The notes beneath the pieces are model-generated. The model saw nothing but the letters and a program-made list of their open reading frames with translations. It was not told the origin of the DNA and ran no database searches. 64,000 bases of DNA from Aromatoleum toluclasticum ATCC 700605 (GTDB lineage Bacteria > Pseudomonadota > Gammaproteobacteria > Burkholderiales > Rhodocyclaceae), in the NCBI RefSeq assembly GCF_000378245.1, contig NZ_KB899494.1, positions 310,001 through 374,000 on the forward strand. Direction: 5' to 3'. Positions 9,149 to 18,239 of this stretch are shown here, in pieces (within the stretch, counting starts at the first letter, position 1; the number at the start of each line of letters is the position of its first letter). The translations under genes and the position numbers were made by a program.

Positions 9149-10015
9149 ATGTCCCGTAATATCAGTGTGATTTTGCCTGCCAAGAACGAGGCGCCAGTGG
9201 TCGGTCGTGTCATCACGGCGATCCGGACTCGACTGCCCGAGGCGGAAGTGATCGTGGTCAACGACGGTTCGACGGATGGAACCGCCGAGGAGGCGCGGCA
9301 GGCCGGAGCTCATGTCATCAGTCATCCATACAGCATGGGGAACGGGGCGGCAATCAAGAGTGGTGCCCGGGCGGCCCGCGGAGAGGTGCTGGTCTTCATG
9401 GATGCGGACGGGCAGCACGATCCGGCCGACATTCCCCGCCTGCTTGCGCGTCTCGACGAGGGTTACGACATGGTCGTCGGTGCCCGTGACGGCGGCTCGC
9501 AGGCCAGTGTCGGGCGGGGGGTTGCGAACAGATTCTACAACTGGCTCGCCAGTTACATGACCGGTCACCGCATCGATGACCTGACTTCAGGGCTGCGTGC
9601 CGCACGGGCGCACCGCTTCCGCGAGTTTCTCTACCTCCTGCCGAACGGGTTTTCCTATCCCACGACGAGCACGATGGCGTTTTTTCGCGCGGGGTATCCC
9701 GTCGCCTATCTGCCGATCGTTGCCGCGAAGCGGGTGGGGAAGAGTCATGTGAAGATTCTCAAGGACGGCATGCGTTTTCTCTTGATCATCTTCAAGATCG
9801 GCACGCTGTATTCGCCGCTCAAGCTGTTTGCGCCGGTGGTGCTGATGCAGGCCTTGCTGGGGCTTGGCTATTACGCCTACACGTTTGTCGCCCACGGCCG
9901 GTTGTCGCTGGCGACGATCTTCCTGCTCACCTCTGCCGTGACGACCTTCCTGATCGGCCTGGTTTCCGAGCAGATCACGCAACTGATGTACCGCCCTTCG
10001 GCTGAAGACAAATGA
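9149..10015 (+). CDS. Family 2 glycosyltransferase (polyprenyl-phosphate glycosyltransferase type)
   Basis: A 288-residue GT2 enzyme that probably transfers a nucleotide-activated sugar to polyprenyl phosphate at the inner membrane. The GT-A domain shows VILPAKNEA near the start, the NDGSTDGT nucleotide-binding motif and the catalytic metal motif MDADGQHDP. These belong to the dolichyl-phosphate-mannose/glucose synthase type. Two membrane helices lie in the last 80 residues. It is the first gene of a plus-strand operon whose next members overlap by 4 bases, followed by methyltransferases, a flippase and another glycosyltransferase, which fits assembly of a surface glycan. Confidence 0.88.
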   Translation: MSRNISVILPAKNEAPVVGRVITAIRTRLPEAEVIVVNDGSTDGTAEEARQAGAHVISHPYSMGNGAAIKSGARAARGEVLVFMDADGQHDPADIPRLLARLDEGYDMVVGARDGGSQASVGRGVANRFYNWLASYMTGHRIDDLTSGLRAARAHRFREFLYLLPNGFSYPTTSTMAFFRAGYPVAYLPIVAAKRVGKSHVKILKDGMRFLLIIFKIGTLYSPLKLFAPVVLMQALLGLGYYAYTFVAHGRLSLATIFLLTSAVTTFLIGLVSEQITQLMYRPSAEDK

Positions 10016-10938
10016 TCGGGAGTTCGCAAGAAAAAACTGAGTCTGTCGGGGTTGCAGGCGAAGGCCATTCGCAGAGTGAATCGGGTGAGGAGATCCGGCG
10101 CGGCGAGCGCTTCGCGTTTGGCGAAAACTGGTCGCGGTTCCTCGAGGTGCTCGACGAGGATCGCATCGGTGAGGCCGAGCGTTCCCTGCAGGGCATGCTG
10201 GGCGTGCAGCGGCTCGATGGCCTGAGCTTCCTCGACGTCGGCAGCGGCAGCGGGTTGTTCTCGCTGGCAGCGTGGCGCCTCGGTGCCCGCGTGCGCTCCT
10301 TCGACTACGATCCCCGCTCGGTGGCGACGACGCGGGAGATGCGCCGACGCTATGGCCGTGACGACGAGTCCTGGCTGGTAGGCGAAGGATCGGTGCTGGA
10401 CCGTGCCTATCTCGACGGTCTGGGGCAATTCGATATCGTCTATTCGTGGGGCGTGCTTCATCACACTGGCAGCATGTGGGAGGCGATGGCCAACGTCGTG
10501 CCGCTCGTTGCTCCGGAGGGGAAACTGTTCATTGCCTTGTACAACGATCAGGATTTGATTTCCCGTTTCTGGGGTGCCGTGAAGCGGACGTATTGCTCGG
10601 GCTGGTTCGGTCGCATGATGGTCGTTCCTGTCTTCTTCGCATTCTTCGCCGCCGCCGGCTTGTTGGGCGACCTGCTGCGACGCAGGAATCCGGTGTTGCG
10701 CTACACCGAATACCGCAAGAAGCGGGGCATGTCCTTGACGCACGACTGGATTGACTGGCTGGGCGGCTATCCGTATGAGGTGGCGAAGCCGGGAGACGTC
10801 TTCGAATTTTATGCCGCCCGGGGATTCGCGTTGACCAAGCTCGTGACAAGGGCTTCGCTGGGTTGCAACGAATTTGTTTTTCGTCGCGGTTCGGCCGGAG
10901 TGCGTGGAGACTCTTCGCCGGTTCGGTCCGGGCAGTGA
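10012..10938 (+). CDS. Class I SAM-dependent methyltransferase
   Basis: A 308-residue enzyme with the SAM-binding motif LDVGSGSGLFS, an acidic motif II (FDYDPRS) and the VYSWGVLHHTG motif of small-molecule class I methyltransferases. The start ATG overlaps the stop of the upstream GT2 gene (ATGA), so the two are translationally coupled. The setting suggests it methylates a sugar or lipid-linked glycan, but the acceptor cannot be read from the sequence. A hydrophobic stretch lies around residues 200-225, so it may associate with the membrane. Confidence 0.85.
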   Translation: MIGSSQEKTESVGVAGEGHSQSESGEEIRRGERFAFGENWSRFLEVLDEDRIGEAERSLQGMLGVQRLDGLSFLDVGSGSGLFSLAAWRLGARVRSFDYDPRSVATTREMRRRYGRDDESWLVGEGSVLDRAYLDGLGQFDIVYSWGVLHHTGSMWEAMANVVPLVAPEGKLFIALYNDQDLISRFWGAVKRTYCSGWFGRMMVVPVFFAFFAAAGLLGDLLRRRNPVLRYTEYRKKRGMSLTHDWIDWLGGYPYEVAKPGDVFEFYAARGFALTKLVTRASLGCNEFVFRRGSAGVRGDSSPVRSGQ

Positions 10939-11702
10939 ATTCCATCGTCCGGACCTTGCAGCGCTGGCTGCGTCCGCTTGAGCGTACGCCTCTGCATCCG
11001 CAGTGGCTGGTCTTGCGTCATCGGCGCGATATTTCCGCGTGGATCGTGGAGCACGCGCAAGGAACACTTGTCGACGTAGGTTGCGGAAATGGTCGATTGC
11101 GTAGCGAGCTGCCGCCGGCGGTGCGTTACATCGGTGTCGATTATCCAGCGACGGTCGCCCTTGGTTACGTCGGCACGGCGGACATCTACGCCGATGCGGC
11201 ACGCTTGCCGATTGCCGCTGGCAGCGTCGACGTCGTGACACTGCTGGATGTGCTCGAACATCTGCGGGATCCGGCGAGCGCGGTCGCCGAGGCCGGGCGA
11301 ACTTTGCGAGCCGGCGGCAAATGCCTTGTGCACGTGCCGTTTCTCTATCCGCTGCATGACGAGCCGCACGATTACCAGCGCTGGACCTGTCACGGGCTGC
11401 GCAATCTGTTCTCGTCCGCGGGCTTTGCGGTCACCGAGATCAGCGAGACCACGCATCCCGTGGAAGCCGCCGCGGCGTTGCTGTCGATCGCGTTGGCGAG
11501 CGGTGTGGCACAGGCGATCGGCACCCGACGCGCTGTCGTCCTGCTGGCTCCGCTGGTGTCGGCAATGGTGCCGATCGTCAATCTGGTGGGCTGGATGCTG
11601 GCGCGCGTACTCCCTTCGTCGCCGTTCATGCCCTTCAGCTACCGGCTGCTGGCCGAGAAGATCAACGATTCGAGCTGTCCTCGCGCTCCGAGGACGAGTT
11701 GA
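10935..11702 (+). CDS. Class I SAM-dependent methyltransferase
   Basis: A 255-residue methyltransferase started at the GTG that overlaps the preceding stop (GTGA); the frame is open 24 codons further but inside the upstream gene. It shows SAM motif I as VDVGCGNGRLR, motif II as IGVDYP, and the TLLDVLEHL and VHVPFLYPLHDEPHDYQRW segments common in glycan-cluster methyltransferases. A hydrophobic C-terminal region (about 175-235) suggests membrane attachment. It overlaps the flippase gene by one base (TGATG), part of the same tightly packed operon. Confidence 0.83.
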   Translation: MNSIVRTLQRWLRPLERTPLHPQWLVLRHRRDISAWIVEHAQGTLVDVGCGNGRLRSELPPAVRYIGVDYPATVALGYVGTADIYADAARLPIAAGSVDVVTLLDVLEHLRDPASAVAEAGRTLRAGGKCLVHVPFLYPLHDEPHDYQRWTCHGLRNLFSSAGFAVTEISETTHPVEAAAALLSIALASGVAQAIGTRRAVVLLAPLVSAMVPIVNLVGWMLARVLPSSPFMPFSYRLLAEKINDSSCPRAPRTS

Positions 11703-12952
11703 TGGGGATGGGGCGAAGCTCCGAGGTCGGTCGCGCCGCTTTGCGCGTCGGATTGTCGTCTGCCGGGGAAGTCGTCGGCCGGGCAGTCAATCTTCTCCTG
11801 CCATTCGTTCTCTTTGCTGCCCATAAGGCCGACGCCTACACGGACGGCTTCTTCCTGGCGCTTGCTGTTGCCTTGTTCGTGCAGGCTTCGGTCGGTGGAG
11901 GGCTCGTCAGCGCGCTCGTGCCGGAGTTCGTCCGCTCGGACGAGCGGAGGAGTATGGTCGTTTTCGCAGTCGGCGCAGCGGGTGCGGGCTTGCTTGCCGG
12001 AGTCTCGGCTTCCGTCGTGACAGCCGGCACCCTGCCGGCATCGGTGTCGGCAATAGCGGTGGGCACCATGGCGGCAGCCGGGCTTCTCGCGGCGCCGCCG
12101 ATCGCGCTGCTGAATGCCGACCATCGTTATGGAGTTCCGGGCTTGTGTTGGGCCCTGCGGTTGGTGCCGGTCGCGCTGTTTGTCGTCGCGGAGGATGCGG
12201 GGCGTCAACTTGCGGCACTGCTGCTCGGGCTGGCTGCCGCCGATGCGCTGCGTGCGGTGATCCTGTTGCGGATGACGCGGGCAAGGCTGGGATTCTCGCG
12301 ATCGCAACCTCAGCTTGGATTTCCGGTGTCGGCCGCGAGCGTCATTCTGGCGTCAGTTGTCGCGGGCTTCAATCCGTTGGTGGTGCGTTGGATCGCTACA
12401 CTGCATGATCCGGGCAGCGTGTCGCTGCTCGAGGCAGCGGATCGTCTCTATTCGAGCGTTGCGTCGCTCGCCACGATCGGCGTCGGCAGCGTGACGCTGG
12501 TATATCTGGCGCGCTTGCGGGGTGCGGACGGGGAGGTGCGACGCTGGCGAACGATTCTGCGCGTGTCGATAGCCTGGAGCATGTTGTGGCTGGTGGTGAG
12601 CCTTGCGCTGTGGCGCTGGTTTCCCTGGGATGGATCGTGGTTTGTGTTGCAGAGTCCGGAGGGGATGAAGGCAGTGCGCGATACCTTCCTTTGTCTGGCA
12701 GTCGGCATGACGGGGTTCATCCTGACGGGCGTGTTTGCGCGACGCCTGTTGGTCGTCGGCTTGTCGCACTGGCTGGTGCCGTTGTCGCTCGCGGGGCTTG
12801 CCTGCACACTGGTAGCAGGCCTGCTGGCGGTTCCAGCGTTTGGCGTACCCGGAATCGGTGCAGCCTTGTCGCTGACCCAATATCTTGTCGCGGGGCTGAT
12901 GATTCTGGTGCTCAAGTCGAAGGGTAAGGATGCGCATACTCGTTCTGGCTGA
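11702..12952 (+). CDS. MurJ/MVF-type lipid flippase-like protein
   Basis: A 416-residue polytopic protein with about 12 to 14 hydrophobic helices and the layout of the MATE/MurJ superfamily, without soluble domains. The N-terminal pattern of a small amphipathic stretch followed by ALLLPF-like helices and an AYTDGFFLAL segment resembles MurJ, where the corresponding region contains AD.F..A. Given its place among glycosyltransferases it probably flips a lipid-linked glycan across the inner membrane rather than lipid II, but this is inference. I used the ATG in TGATG at 11702. It overlaps the next gene by 23 bases. Confidence 0.7.
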   Translation: MGMGRSSEVGRAALRVGLSSAGEVVGRAVNLLLPFVLFAAHKADAYTDGFFLALAVALFVQASVGGGLVSALVPEFVRSDERRSMVVFAVGAAGAGLLAGVSASVVTAGTLPASVSAIAVGTMAAAGLLAAPPIALLNADHRYGVPGLCWALRLVPVALFVVAEDAGRQLAALLLGLAAADALRAVILLRMTRARLGFSRSQPQLGFPVSAASVILASVVAGFNPLVVRWIATLHDPGSVSLLEAADRLYSSVASLATIGVGSVTLVYLARLRGADGEVRRWRTILRVSIAWSMLWLVVSLALWRWFPWDGSWFVLQSPEGMKAVRDTFLCLAVGMTGFILTGVFARRLLVVGLSHWLVPLSLAGLACTLVAGLLAVPAFGVPGIGAALSLTQYLVAGLMILVLKSKGKDAHTRSG

Positions 12953-14063
12953 TGTGCCCCCGGGCACTGTGGGCGGCGCGGAGGTGCAGGCTTGGCACCT
13001 TGCACGACAGTGGGCGGCAAACGGTCATGCAGTATTGGTTGCCGGGGTCAACAACGTGCCGCGCACCGAGGGTCGGGTGACCGTGGTCAGGTTGCCGCTT
13101 TGGCAGCGGAGCCGGTTGTCACGCGGTGTGAGCTACCTGCTGGCAGTGATGTGGCTGATGTGGCGGCGGCGCGGCGGGTTCGAGGTGGTTTATTGCCGCT
13201 TCATCCGTGAACAGGCGTTTGCAGCGAGCTTCGCGCGGGCCCTCGGGCTTCTCGGGTGCCCGGTGGTCGTGTGTCCCGCCTGCGCGGCGGGGCATGGTGA
13301 CGTTCATCGCATCCTGCGCTCGCCCGCACGTTCGATTTGGGTGTGGGTGCTACGTCGGGGGGGGCTGACAATCAATGCGATGAGTCGCCAGATGAGGGAT
13401 GAAATTCCGCTGCTCGGTCTCGCCGATACGCGGATTTCAGATATTCCGAACGGCGTCCTCATGCCAGAGTTGCCCTTACGGTCGTCGAGTGCTGCGGGGC
13501 CCTGGAAGGTCCTGTTCCTGGGACGGCTAGTCGAGCAGAAAGGGGTGGATGTATTGCTCGACGCCGCACAGCGGCTCCGGCAGGCCGGGCATGATTTCGT
13601 GATCGAGGTTGTCGGCGACGGTCCCTTGCGTGGGGTCTTGTCGGAGCGTGTCGCATCGCTGGGGCTAGACGGCTGTGTGAGGATGACCGGCGCGAAGGCG
13701 CCCGACGCGCTCAGTGACGTATTCCTGCACGCCGATGTCTTCGTCTTGCCGTCGCGGTACGAGGGTATGCCAGGTGTCCTGTTGCAGGCGCTCGCTTATG
13801 GCGTGCCGGTCATCGCGACGCGCGTGAGCGGATCGGAGGATATCGTGAGTGAGGATGTCGGCTGGCTCGTTCCTGTCGATGATCCTGGGGCGCTGGCCGG
13901 CGCATTCGAAGAGGCATTTCGACGCGGGCGAGACGAGCTCCGTGCGATGGGCGCCAAGGGGCGCGCGTTGGCGGCCCAGGCCCATGACATCGAAGTCATT
14001 GCGCGGCGCTACGAGAGGCTTTTCGTGGAGTTGATCGAATCCTCGCACAAGACTCCAAGGTAG
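12930..14063 (+). CDS. Family 4 glycosyltransferase
   Basis: A 377-residue GT-B enzyme. The N-terminal acceptor domain begins MRILVLADVPP and has the GGAE motif. The C-terminal domain has FLGRLVEQKGVDVLLDA, the VGDGPLR motif, a PSRYEGMPGVLLQA segment and the EX7E-type catalytic pattern of GT4 enzymes. It is the last gene of the plus-strand glycan operon and starts inside the flippase gene. Its 3' end overlaps by 55 bases the 3' end of the opposing glycosyltransferase gene. The sugar specificity is unknown. Confidence 0.85.
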   Translation: MRILVLADVPPGTVGGAEVQAWHLARQWAANGHAVLVAGVNNVPRTEGRVTVVRLPLWQRSRLSRGVSYLLAVMWLMWRRRGGFEVVYCRFIREQAFAASFARALGLLGCPVVVCPACAAGHGDVHRILRSPARSIWVWVLRRGGLTINAMSRQMRDEIPLLGLADTRISDIPNGVLMPELPLRSSSAAGPWKVLFLGRLVEQKGVDVLLDAAQRLRQAGHDFVIEVVGDGPLRGVLSERVASLGLDGCVRMTGAKAPDALSDVFLHADVFVLPSRYEGMPGVLLQALAYGVPVIATRVSGSEDIVSEDVGWLVPVDDPGALAGAFEEAFRRGRDELRAMGAKGRALAAQAHDIEVIARRYERLFVELIESSHKTPR

Positions 14064-15148
14064 GCGCCGATTGCGGCATCGGTGGCCGCTGACGTCGCTG
14101 CGGCGCCTGAGTCTTGCGAACGGGTTCGCGCGACCAGGCGGCCGATCGCCCTGGCGAGTGCGCCGGGGTATGCCGGAGGAACCAGGACAACTAGCCCGCA
14201 GGTAGCCAGTGATAGGGCGGAATCGTCATATTCGGTAACGACTGCGGGAATGCCGAGAGTCAGTGCCTCGAGCAGCGCATTCGGGTGCCCTTCCCAGAGC
14301 GAACTCAATACGAACAGATCTGCACGTGCCATCCAGCGCCAGGGGTTGGCGTCGAAGCCGGGCAAGTGGATACGGGTGCTGATGCCGAGTTCGGTCGCCA
14401 GTGCTTCCAGGCGCGGACGCTCGGGCCCCTCGCCGACGATGATCAGTCGCGCGGACAAGGTGGCTGGAAGCAGCGCGAAGGCCCGCAGCAGGGTGGCGTA
14501 ATCCTTCTGCGGAATCAGACGTCCCGCGGAAATCACGACCTTGAGGTCCGGGGCTTGCAGCCACGGGTGGGCGAGCGGTTCGTTGCCCTGTGCCCGGATT
14601 CGCGCGGCATCGACTGGGTTGGGGATGCAGTGGATCTTGGCTGGCGGAACGGCGAGATCCCGGACGAGCTGCTCGGCCATGACGTCGGTGAGGGCGATCA
14701 CCGCGTCGGCATGGGGGTACAGCCAGCGCATGGCGCGGCGGCGTAGCGTACTGGTGTGGTTTTCCAGCGTGACGGCTTCGCGGATCACAAGCCGCAGAGG
14801 AATGCCGGCGGCGCGGCGGGCAAGGATGGCGACGAGGTTGGCGCCGGTGATGGTGCTGAGCAGGGCTTCGGGGCGCTCCTTTTTGAGCCACGCGCCGAGG
14901 CGGCGTATCGACGACAGGGTGAAGCCGAGCTGGCCGAGGCCGTGCGCTCGCGCGGCGAGATCGACGAGCCGGACTTCGTCGGGGATCTCGGCGAGGAGGG
15001 GGCCGGTTGCCTGCAGCAGGATCAGGTCGATGCGGTGGCCACGGGCGGCGAATTCTCGCGCCAGCAGGAGCATCACGCGCTGGGCTCCGCCCGCCTCGAG
15101 CTCGGGCAGGAGGAGGGCGATATGGCGGCCGGGGCCGACGATGCTCAC
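14009..15148 (-). CDS. Family 4 glycosyltransferase
   Basis: A 379-residue GT-B enzyme with LLLPELEAGGAQRVML at the N terminus, ISAGRLIPQKDYATLLRA and IVGEGPERPRL in the C-terminal nucleotide-sugar domain, and SSLWEGHPNALLEAL near the catalytic glutamates. I chose the GTG at 15148, which overlaps the stop of asnB (GTGA); an upstream ATG lies inside that gene. It is the last gene of a minus-strand operon GT87-like, GT4, asnB, GT4. It ends inside the opposing glycosyltransferase gene. It probably adds a sugar to the same surface glycan. Confidence 0.85.
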   Translation of the reverse strand: MSIVGPGRHIALLLPELEAGGAQRVMLLLAREFAARGHRIDLILLQATGPLLAEIPDEVRLVDLAARAHGLGQLGFTLSSIRRLGAWLKKERPEALLSTITGANLVAILARRAAGIPLRLVIREAVTLENHTSTLRRRAMRWLYPHADAVIALTDVMAEQLVRDLAVPPAKIHCIPNPVDAARIRAQGNEPLAHPWLQAPDLKVVISAGRLIPQKDYATLLRAFALLPATLSARLIIVGEGPERPRLEALATELGISTRIHLPGFDANPWRWMARADLFVLSSLWEGHPNALLEALTLGIPAVVTEYDDSALSLATCGLVVLVPPAYPGALARAIGRLVARTRSQDSGAAATSAATDAAIGAYLGVLCEDSINSTKSLS

Positions 15149-16998
15149 GGGCGCTGGCGCTTCCACAACAGATAGGCGTACAGCGCCCACAGGCGGTAGC
15201 CGTGGTCGCGGCTGCTGCTTCGGTGTTCGGCGACCAGCGCCGCGACGGCTTCCGGCTGTAGCGGGCCGTCGGTGTCCTCGTGGGCAAGGGCGAGAAGGCG
15301 GTCACCCAATTCGCCGCGGAACCACGCGTGGATGGGAACGCCGAAGCCTTGCTTGCGGCGGCGCCATAGCGACGCGGGGAGGCGGTCGGCGAAGCTTTCA
15401 TGCAGCATCCGTTTGCCGCGGCTGCCGCGCCGGTGCCAGGTACGGGGCAAGGAAAAGGCGAGTTCGACCACTTCGCGGTCGAGAAAGGGGGCGCGGGTTT
15501 CCAGCGAATGCGCCATGCTGGCGCGGTCGACCTTGACGAGGATGTCCTGCGGCAGGTAAATCAGTGCGTCGGCGAACATCATGCGGGCGATGTCGTCGGG
15601 TGCCGTGCTTTCCGGGATGCCGGGCGGAGGATGGCCGCGGCCGTCGAGGTCCGGCGCCAGTCGATGCAGGTGGGCCGGCGCGAACATCAGCGGCGCGAAA
15701 TAGGGCGTTTCGGCCTGTTGTCGGCCGACGACGTCCATGAACAGATGCGCTTTCTTGAGCACGCTGCGGCTGTGATGCGCGGTGGGTTCGGGCAGGGCGC
15801 GCACGGCCCGTTCCGCCAAGTGGCGCAGGCCGGCGGGCAGGCGCGAATACCAGCGCAGGATGTTGCGTGCCTGATAGCGCTGGTAGCCGCTGAACAGTTC
15901 GTCGCCGCCGTCGCCGGAAAGGGCCACCTTGACGCGTTGTGCCGCGACGCGCGAGACGAGGGCCGTGGGCAGCAGCGAAGCGTCGGCGAAGGGTTGTCCG
16001 ACGTGGTTCAGCAGCAGGCGTTCGAGTTCCGTTTCGTCCCAGCCGGCGAGCACTTCCTCGTAATGGTCGGTGCCGAGGGCGTCCGCGGCGAGGCGTGCGT
16101 AGCGCCGTTCGTCGAATGCGGCCTCGGTGAAGCCGATCGTGAAGGTTTTCAGCGGCAGGCCGAGTTCCTGTCGCACAAGCGCGCACACCAGGGTCGAATC
16201 GACGCCCCCTGACAGGAAGGCGCCGACTTCGACGTCCGCGACCATGCGGCGTTTGACGGCTGTGGTCATCGCCGTGCGCAGTGCCTGGCGCGCTGCGGAC
16301 GGGTCGCCGGCGAAGGGGCGCACCTGCAGCTGCCACCAGGCGCGTTGTTCCAGAGCGCTTCCGGGGTGCCAGTGGCCGACGTGGCCGGGCAGGATCTCGC
16401 GCACTTCGCGCCATGCACTGCGGCCGGGCATCGTGTAGCCGTAGCGGAGGTAGTCGGCGGTACTGTCGGCGTCCTCGTGCCAAGGGGTATCGCTCAGCTG
16501 GCGCAGGGCCGGCAATTCGGATGCGCAGGCCAATCCGCCGCCCGGGAGTTCCTGCACGAAGAGCGGTTTCTTGCCCATGCGGTCGCGGCCGAGGATGAGC
16601 GTCTTTTGCTGCGAGCCCCAGAAGGCGAAGGCCCACATCCCTTCGAGTCGTTCGAGAAAACGCTCTCCCTCGAGGATCAGGCCGGCGAGCAGGACTTCGG
16701 TGTCGCCGTGGGTGCGGAAATTCCAGCGCGGCTCGAGCCGTTGGCGGACTTCGGCGTAGTTGTAGATTTCGCCGTTGTACGCGAGGACGTAGCGGCCGCT
16801 CGTGTCGGGCATAGGCTGGGGGCTGCCGGCGAGGTCGATGATCGATAGCCGCCTGTGGCCGAGCACTGCGTCGCCCACGTGTTCGATGCGCCCGTCGTCG
16901 GGGCCGCGGTGGTGCATCGCGGCAAGGCATCGGGCCATGCGCCGGGCCGCGTCGGGCGGGGGAGTGCGCGCGTCGTGGAGAAAGGCGAGTCCGCACAT
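15145..16998 (-). CDS. asnB: Asparagine synthase (glutamine-hydrolysing) of the glycan-cluster type
   Basis: A 617-residue two-domain amidotransferase. The N-terminal class II glutaminase domain begins MCGLAF, so Cys2 can act as nucleophile, and has HHRGPDD and AYNGEIYNY. The synthetase domain carries the pyrophosphate-binding loop LSGGVDST and the SGDGGDELFSGY motif. The family makes asparagine from aspartate, or amidates other carboxylates. Its place between glycosyltransferases, with 4-base and TGATG overlaps, suggests amidation of a sugar acid or peptide substituent of the glycan. The sequence cannot decide between that and plain asparagine synthesis. Confidence 0.88.
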   Translation of the reverse strand: MCGLAFLHDARTPPPDAARRMARCLAAMHHRGPDDGRIEHVGDAVLGHRRLSIIDLAGSPQPMPDTSGRYVLAYNGEIYNYAEVRQRLEPRWNFRTHGDTEVLLAGLILEGERFLERLEGMWAFAFWGSQQKTLILGRDRMGKKPLFVQELPGGGLACASELPALRQLSDTPWHEDADSTADYLRYGYTMPGRSAWREVREILPGHVGHWHPGSALEQRAWWQLQVRPFAGDPSAARQALRTAMTTAVKRRMVADVEVGAFLSGGVDSTLVCALVRQELGLPLKTFTIGFTEAAFDERRYARLAADALGTDHYEEVLAGWDETELERLLLNHVGQPFADASLLPTALVSRVAAQRVKVALSGDGGDELFSGYQRYQARNILRWYSRLPAGLRHLAERAVRALPEPTAHHSRSVLKKAHLFMDVVGRQQAETPYFAPLMFAPAHLHRLAPDLDGRGHPPPGIPESTAPDDIARMMFADALIYLPQDILVKVDRASMAHSLETRAPFLDREVVELAFSLPRTWHRRGSRGKRMLHESFADRLPASLWRRRKQGFGVPIHAWFRGELGDRLLALAHEDTDGPLQPEAVAALVAEHRSSSRDHGYRLWALYAYLLWKRQRP

Positions 16999-18227
16999 CA
17001 GCGGGGTCCGCTTGGTCGAATGAGGGTTTCAAAGAGTCGGGCGTACGAGGCTGCGGCGCGGTCCCAGGTGAGCCCCTCGTCGACGATGAAGCGGCGGGCC
17101 GCGGTGCCGAGCCGAGCGCGCAAATCCGGGTCGGCCAGGCGGTCCAGCTGCGCCGCGAGTGTCGCGACGTTACCCGGCGGATAGAGCAGGCCGCGCTCAT
17201 CGGCTCCGATCAACTCGCGAACGCCGTCGATGTCGCAGGCGATGACCGGGCGGGCCGCGGCGAAGGCTTCGAGGACGACGTTCGGCCGCCCCTCGGCGAG
17301 ACTCGGCAGCACGAAGGCGTCCGCGGCGGCGAGCAGCTCGACGATGCGGGCGGGAGGCAGAAAGGGCAGGAAGCGGATGCGGTCCTGCAGGCCCAGGTCG
17401 CGGACGAGCATCGAGAGACGTTCCCTTTCCGTCCCTTCGCCGACGATGGTGAGCGAGTGGGGGCGTTGCGTCAGGGCGAGCGCATCGACCAGGGTTGAGA
17501 CGCTCTTCCGCGGGATCAGGCTGGCGACGCACAGCAGTTCGAGGGGTCCGTCGGGCTTGCTGCGAGGTGCAAGCCGGAGGAATTCGGGCGCGACGCCATT
17601 GGGGATTGTCTGCAGTTTCGGTCCGAGTGCAGGGATTGTGCGGTCCAGGACATGGCGCATCGCCTCGCTCACCGTAACCACACCCTGGCAGAGATGGGCA
17701 CACAGAGCGAGGATCGACCGGAACAGCTTCCCTTTGTGGGCGCGGTTGGCGTCTTCGCCGCGCAGGGTGACCACGACGGGGATCCCGCGGACGCGGCCGA
17801 CCACGCCGGCGACGATGCCGCAAATCGACCAGTTTGCGAAGATCACATCTGCCCCCCGTGCGTGTCTCCACGATGCGGCCAGCATCGACAACAGGAAGGG
17901 GGGCACGAGCATGAGATTCGCGCGGTTCGCTCCGATAGCCGCAGGAATGCCGCCCGCGCCGTGGGCGAGGATCTGTTGCGTGCGCGGGGCATAACGGAAA
18001 GTGATGACTGCCGGCCCGCCCGCGGGCGGGCGGGGCGCATGGACGTCGGCTGGAGTCAGAACCCGGAGGTCGACCTGCTGCGCAAGGGCTTCGGCGAGGC
18101 GCTGAACGAACAGCCCGCTGACGGACTGTTCGTTCAATGGATACGAGGTCGTAAGCAGGAGTACGCGCAGCTTGTGTGGTACGGACTGCAGGTCGGGGCG
18201 GGGATAGTCGGTTTGTGCGGGGGCCAT
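16998..18227 (-). CDS. Family 4 glycosyltransferase
   Basis: A 409-residue GT-B enzyme. LRVLLLTTSYP opens the acceptor domain, and a VSGLFVQRLAEAL segment and a RGEDANR motif follow. The donor domain shows LLCVASLIPRKSVSTLVDAL, IVGEGTERERL and PSLAEGRPNVVLEAFA, typical of GT4. Its stop overlaps the asnB start (TGATG) and it begins 12 bases after the GT87-like gene, so it sits in the middle of the minus-strand glycan operon. Confidence 0.85.
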   Translation of the reverse strand: MAPAQTDYPRPDLQSVPHKLRVLLLTTSYPLNEQSVSGLFVQRLAEALAQQVDLRVLTPADVHAPRPPAGGPAVITFRYAPRTQQILAHGAGGIPAAIGANRANLMLVPPFLLSMLAASWRHARGADVIFANWSICGIVAGVVGRVRGIPVVVTLRGEDANRAHKGKLFRSILALCAHLCQGVVTVSEAMRHVLDRTIPALGPKLQTIPNGVAPEFLRLAPRSKPDGPLELLCVASLIPRKSVSTLVDALALTQRPHSLTIVGEGTERERLSMLVRDLGLQDRIRFLPFLPPARIVELLAAADAFVLPSLAEGRPNVVLEAFAAARPVIACDIDGVRELIGADERGLLYPPGNVATLAAQLDRLADPDLRARLGTAARRFIVDEGLTWDRAAASYARLFETLIRPSGPR

Positions 18228-18239
18228 GCGGGATCGTGA

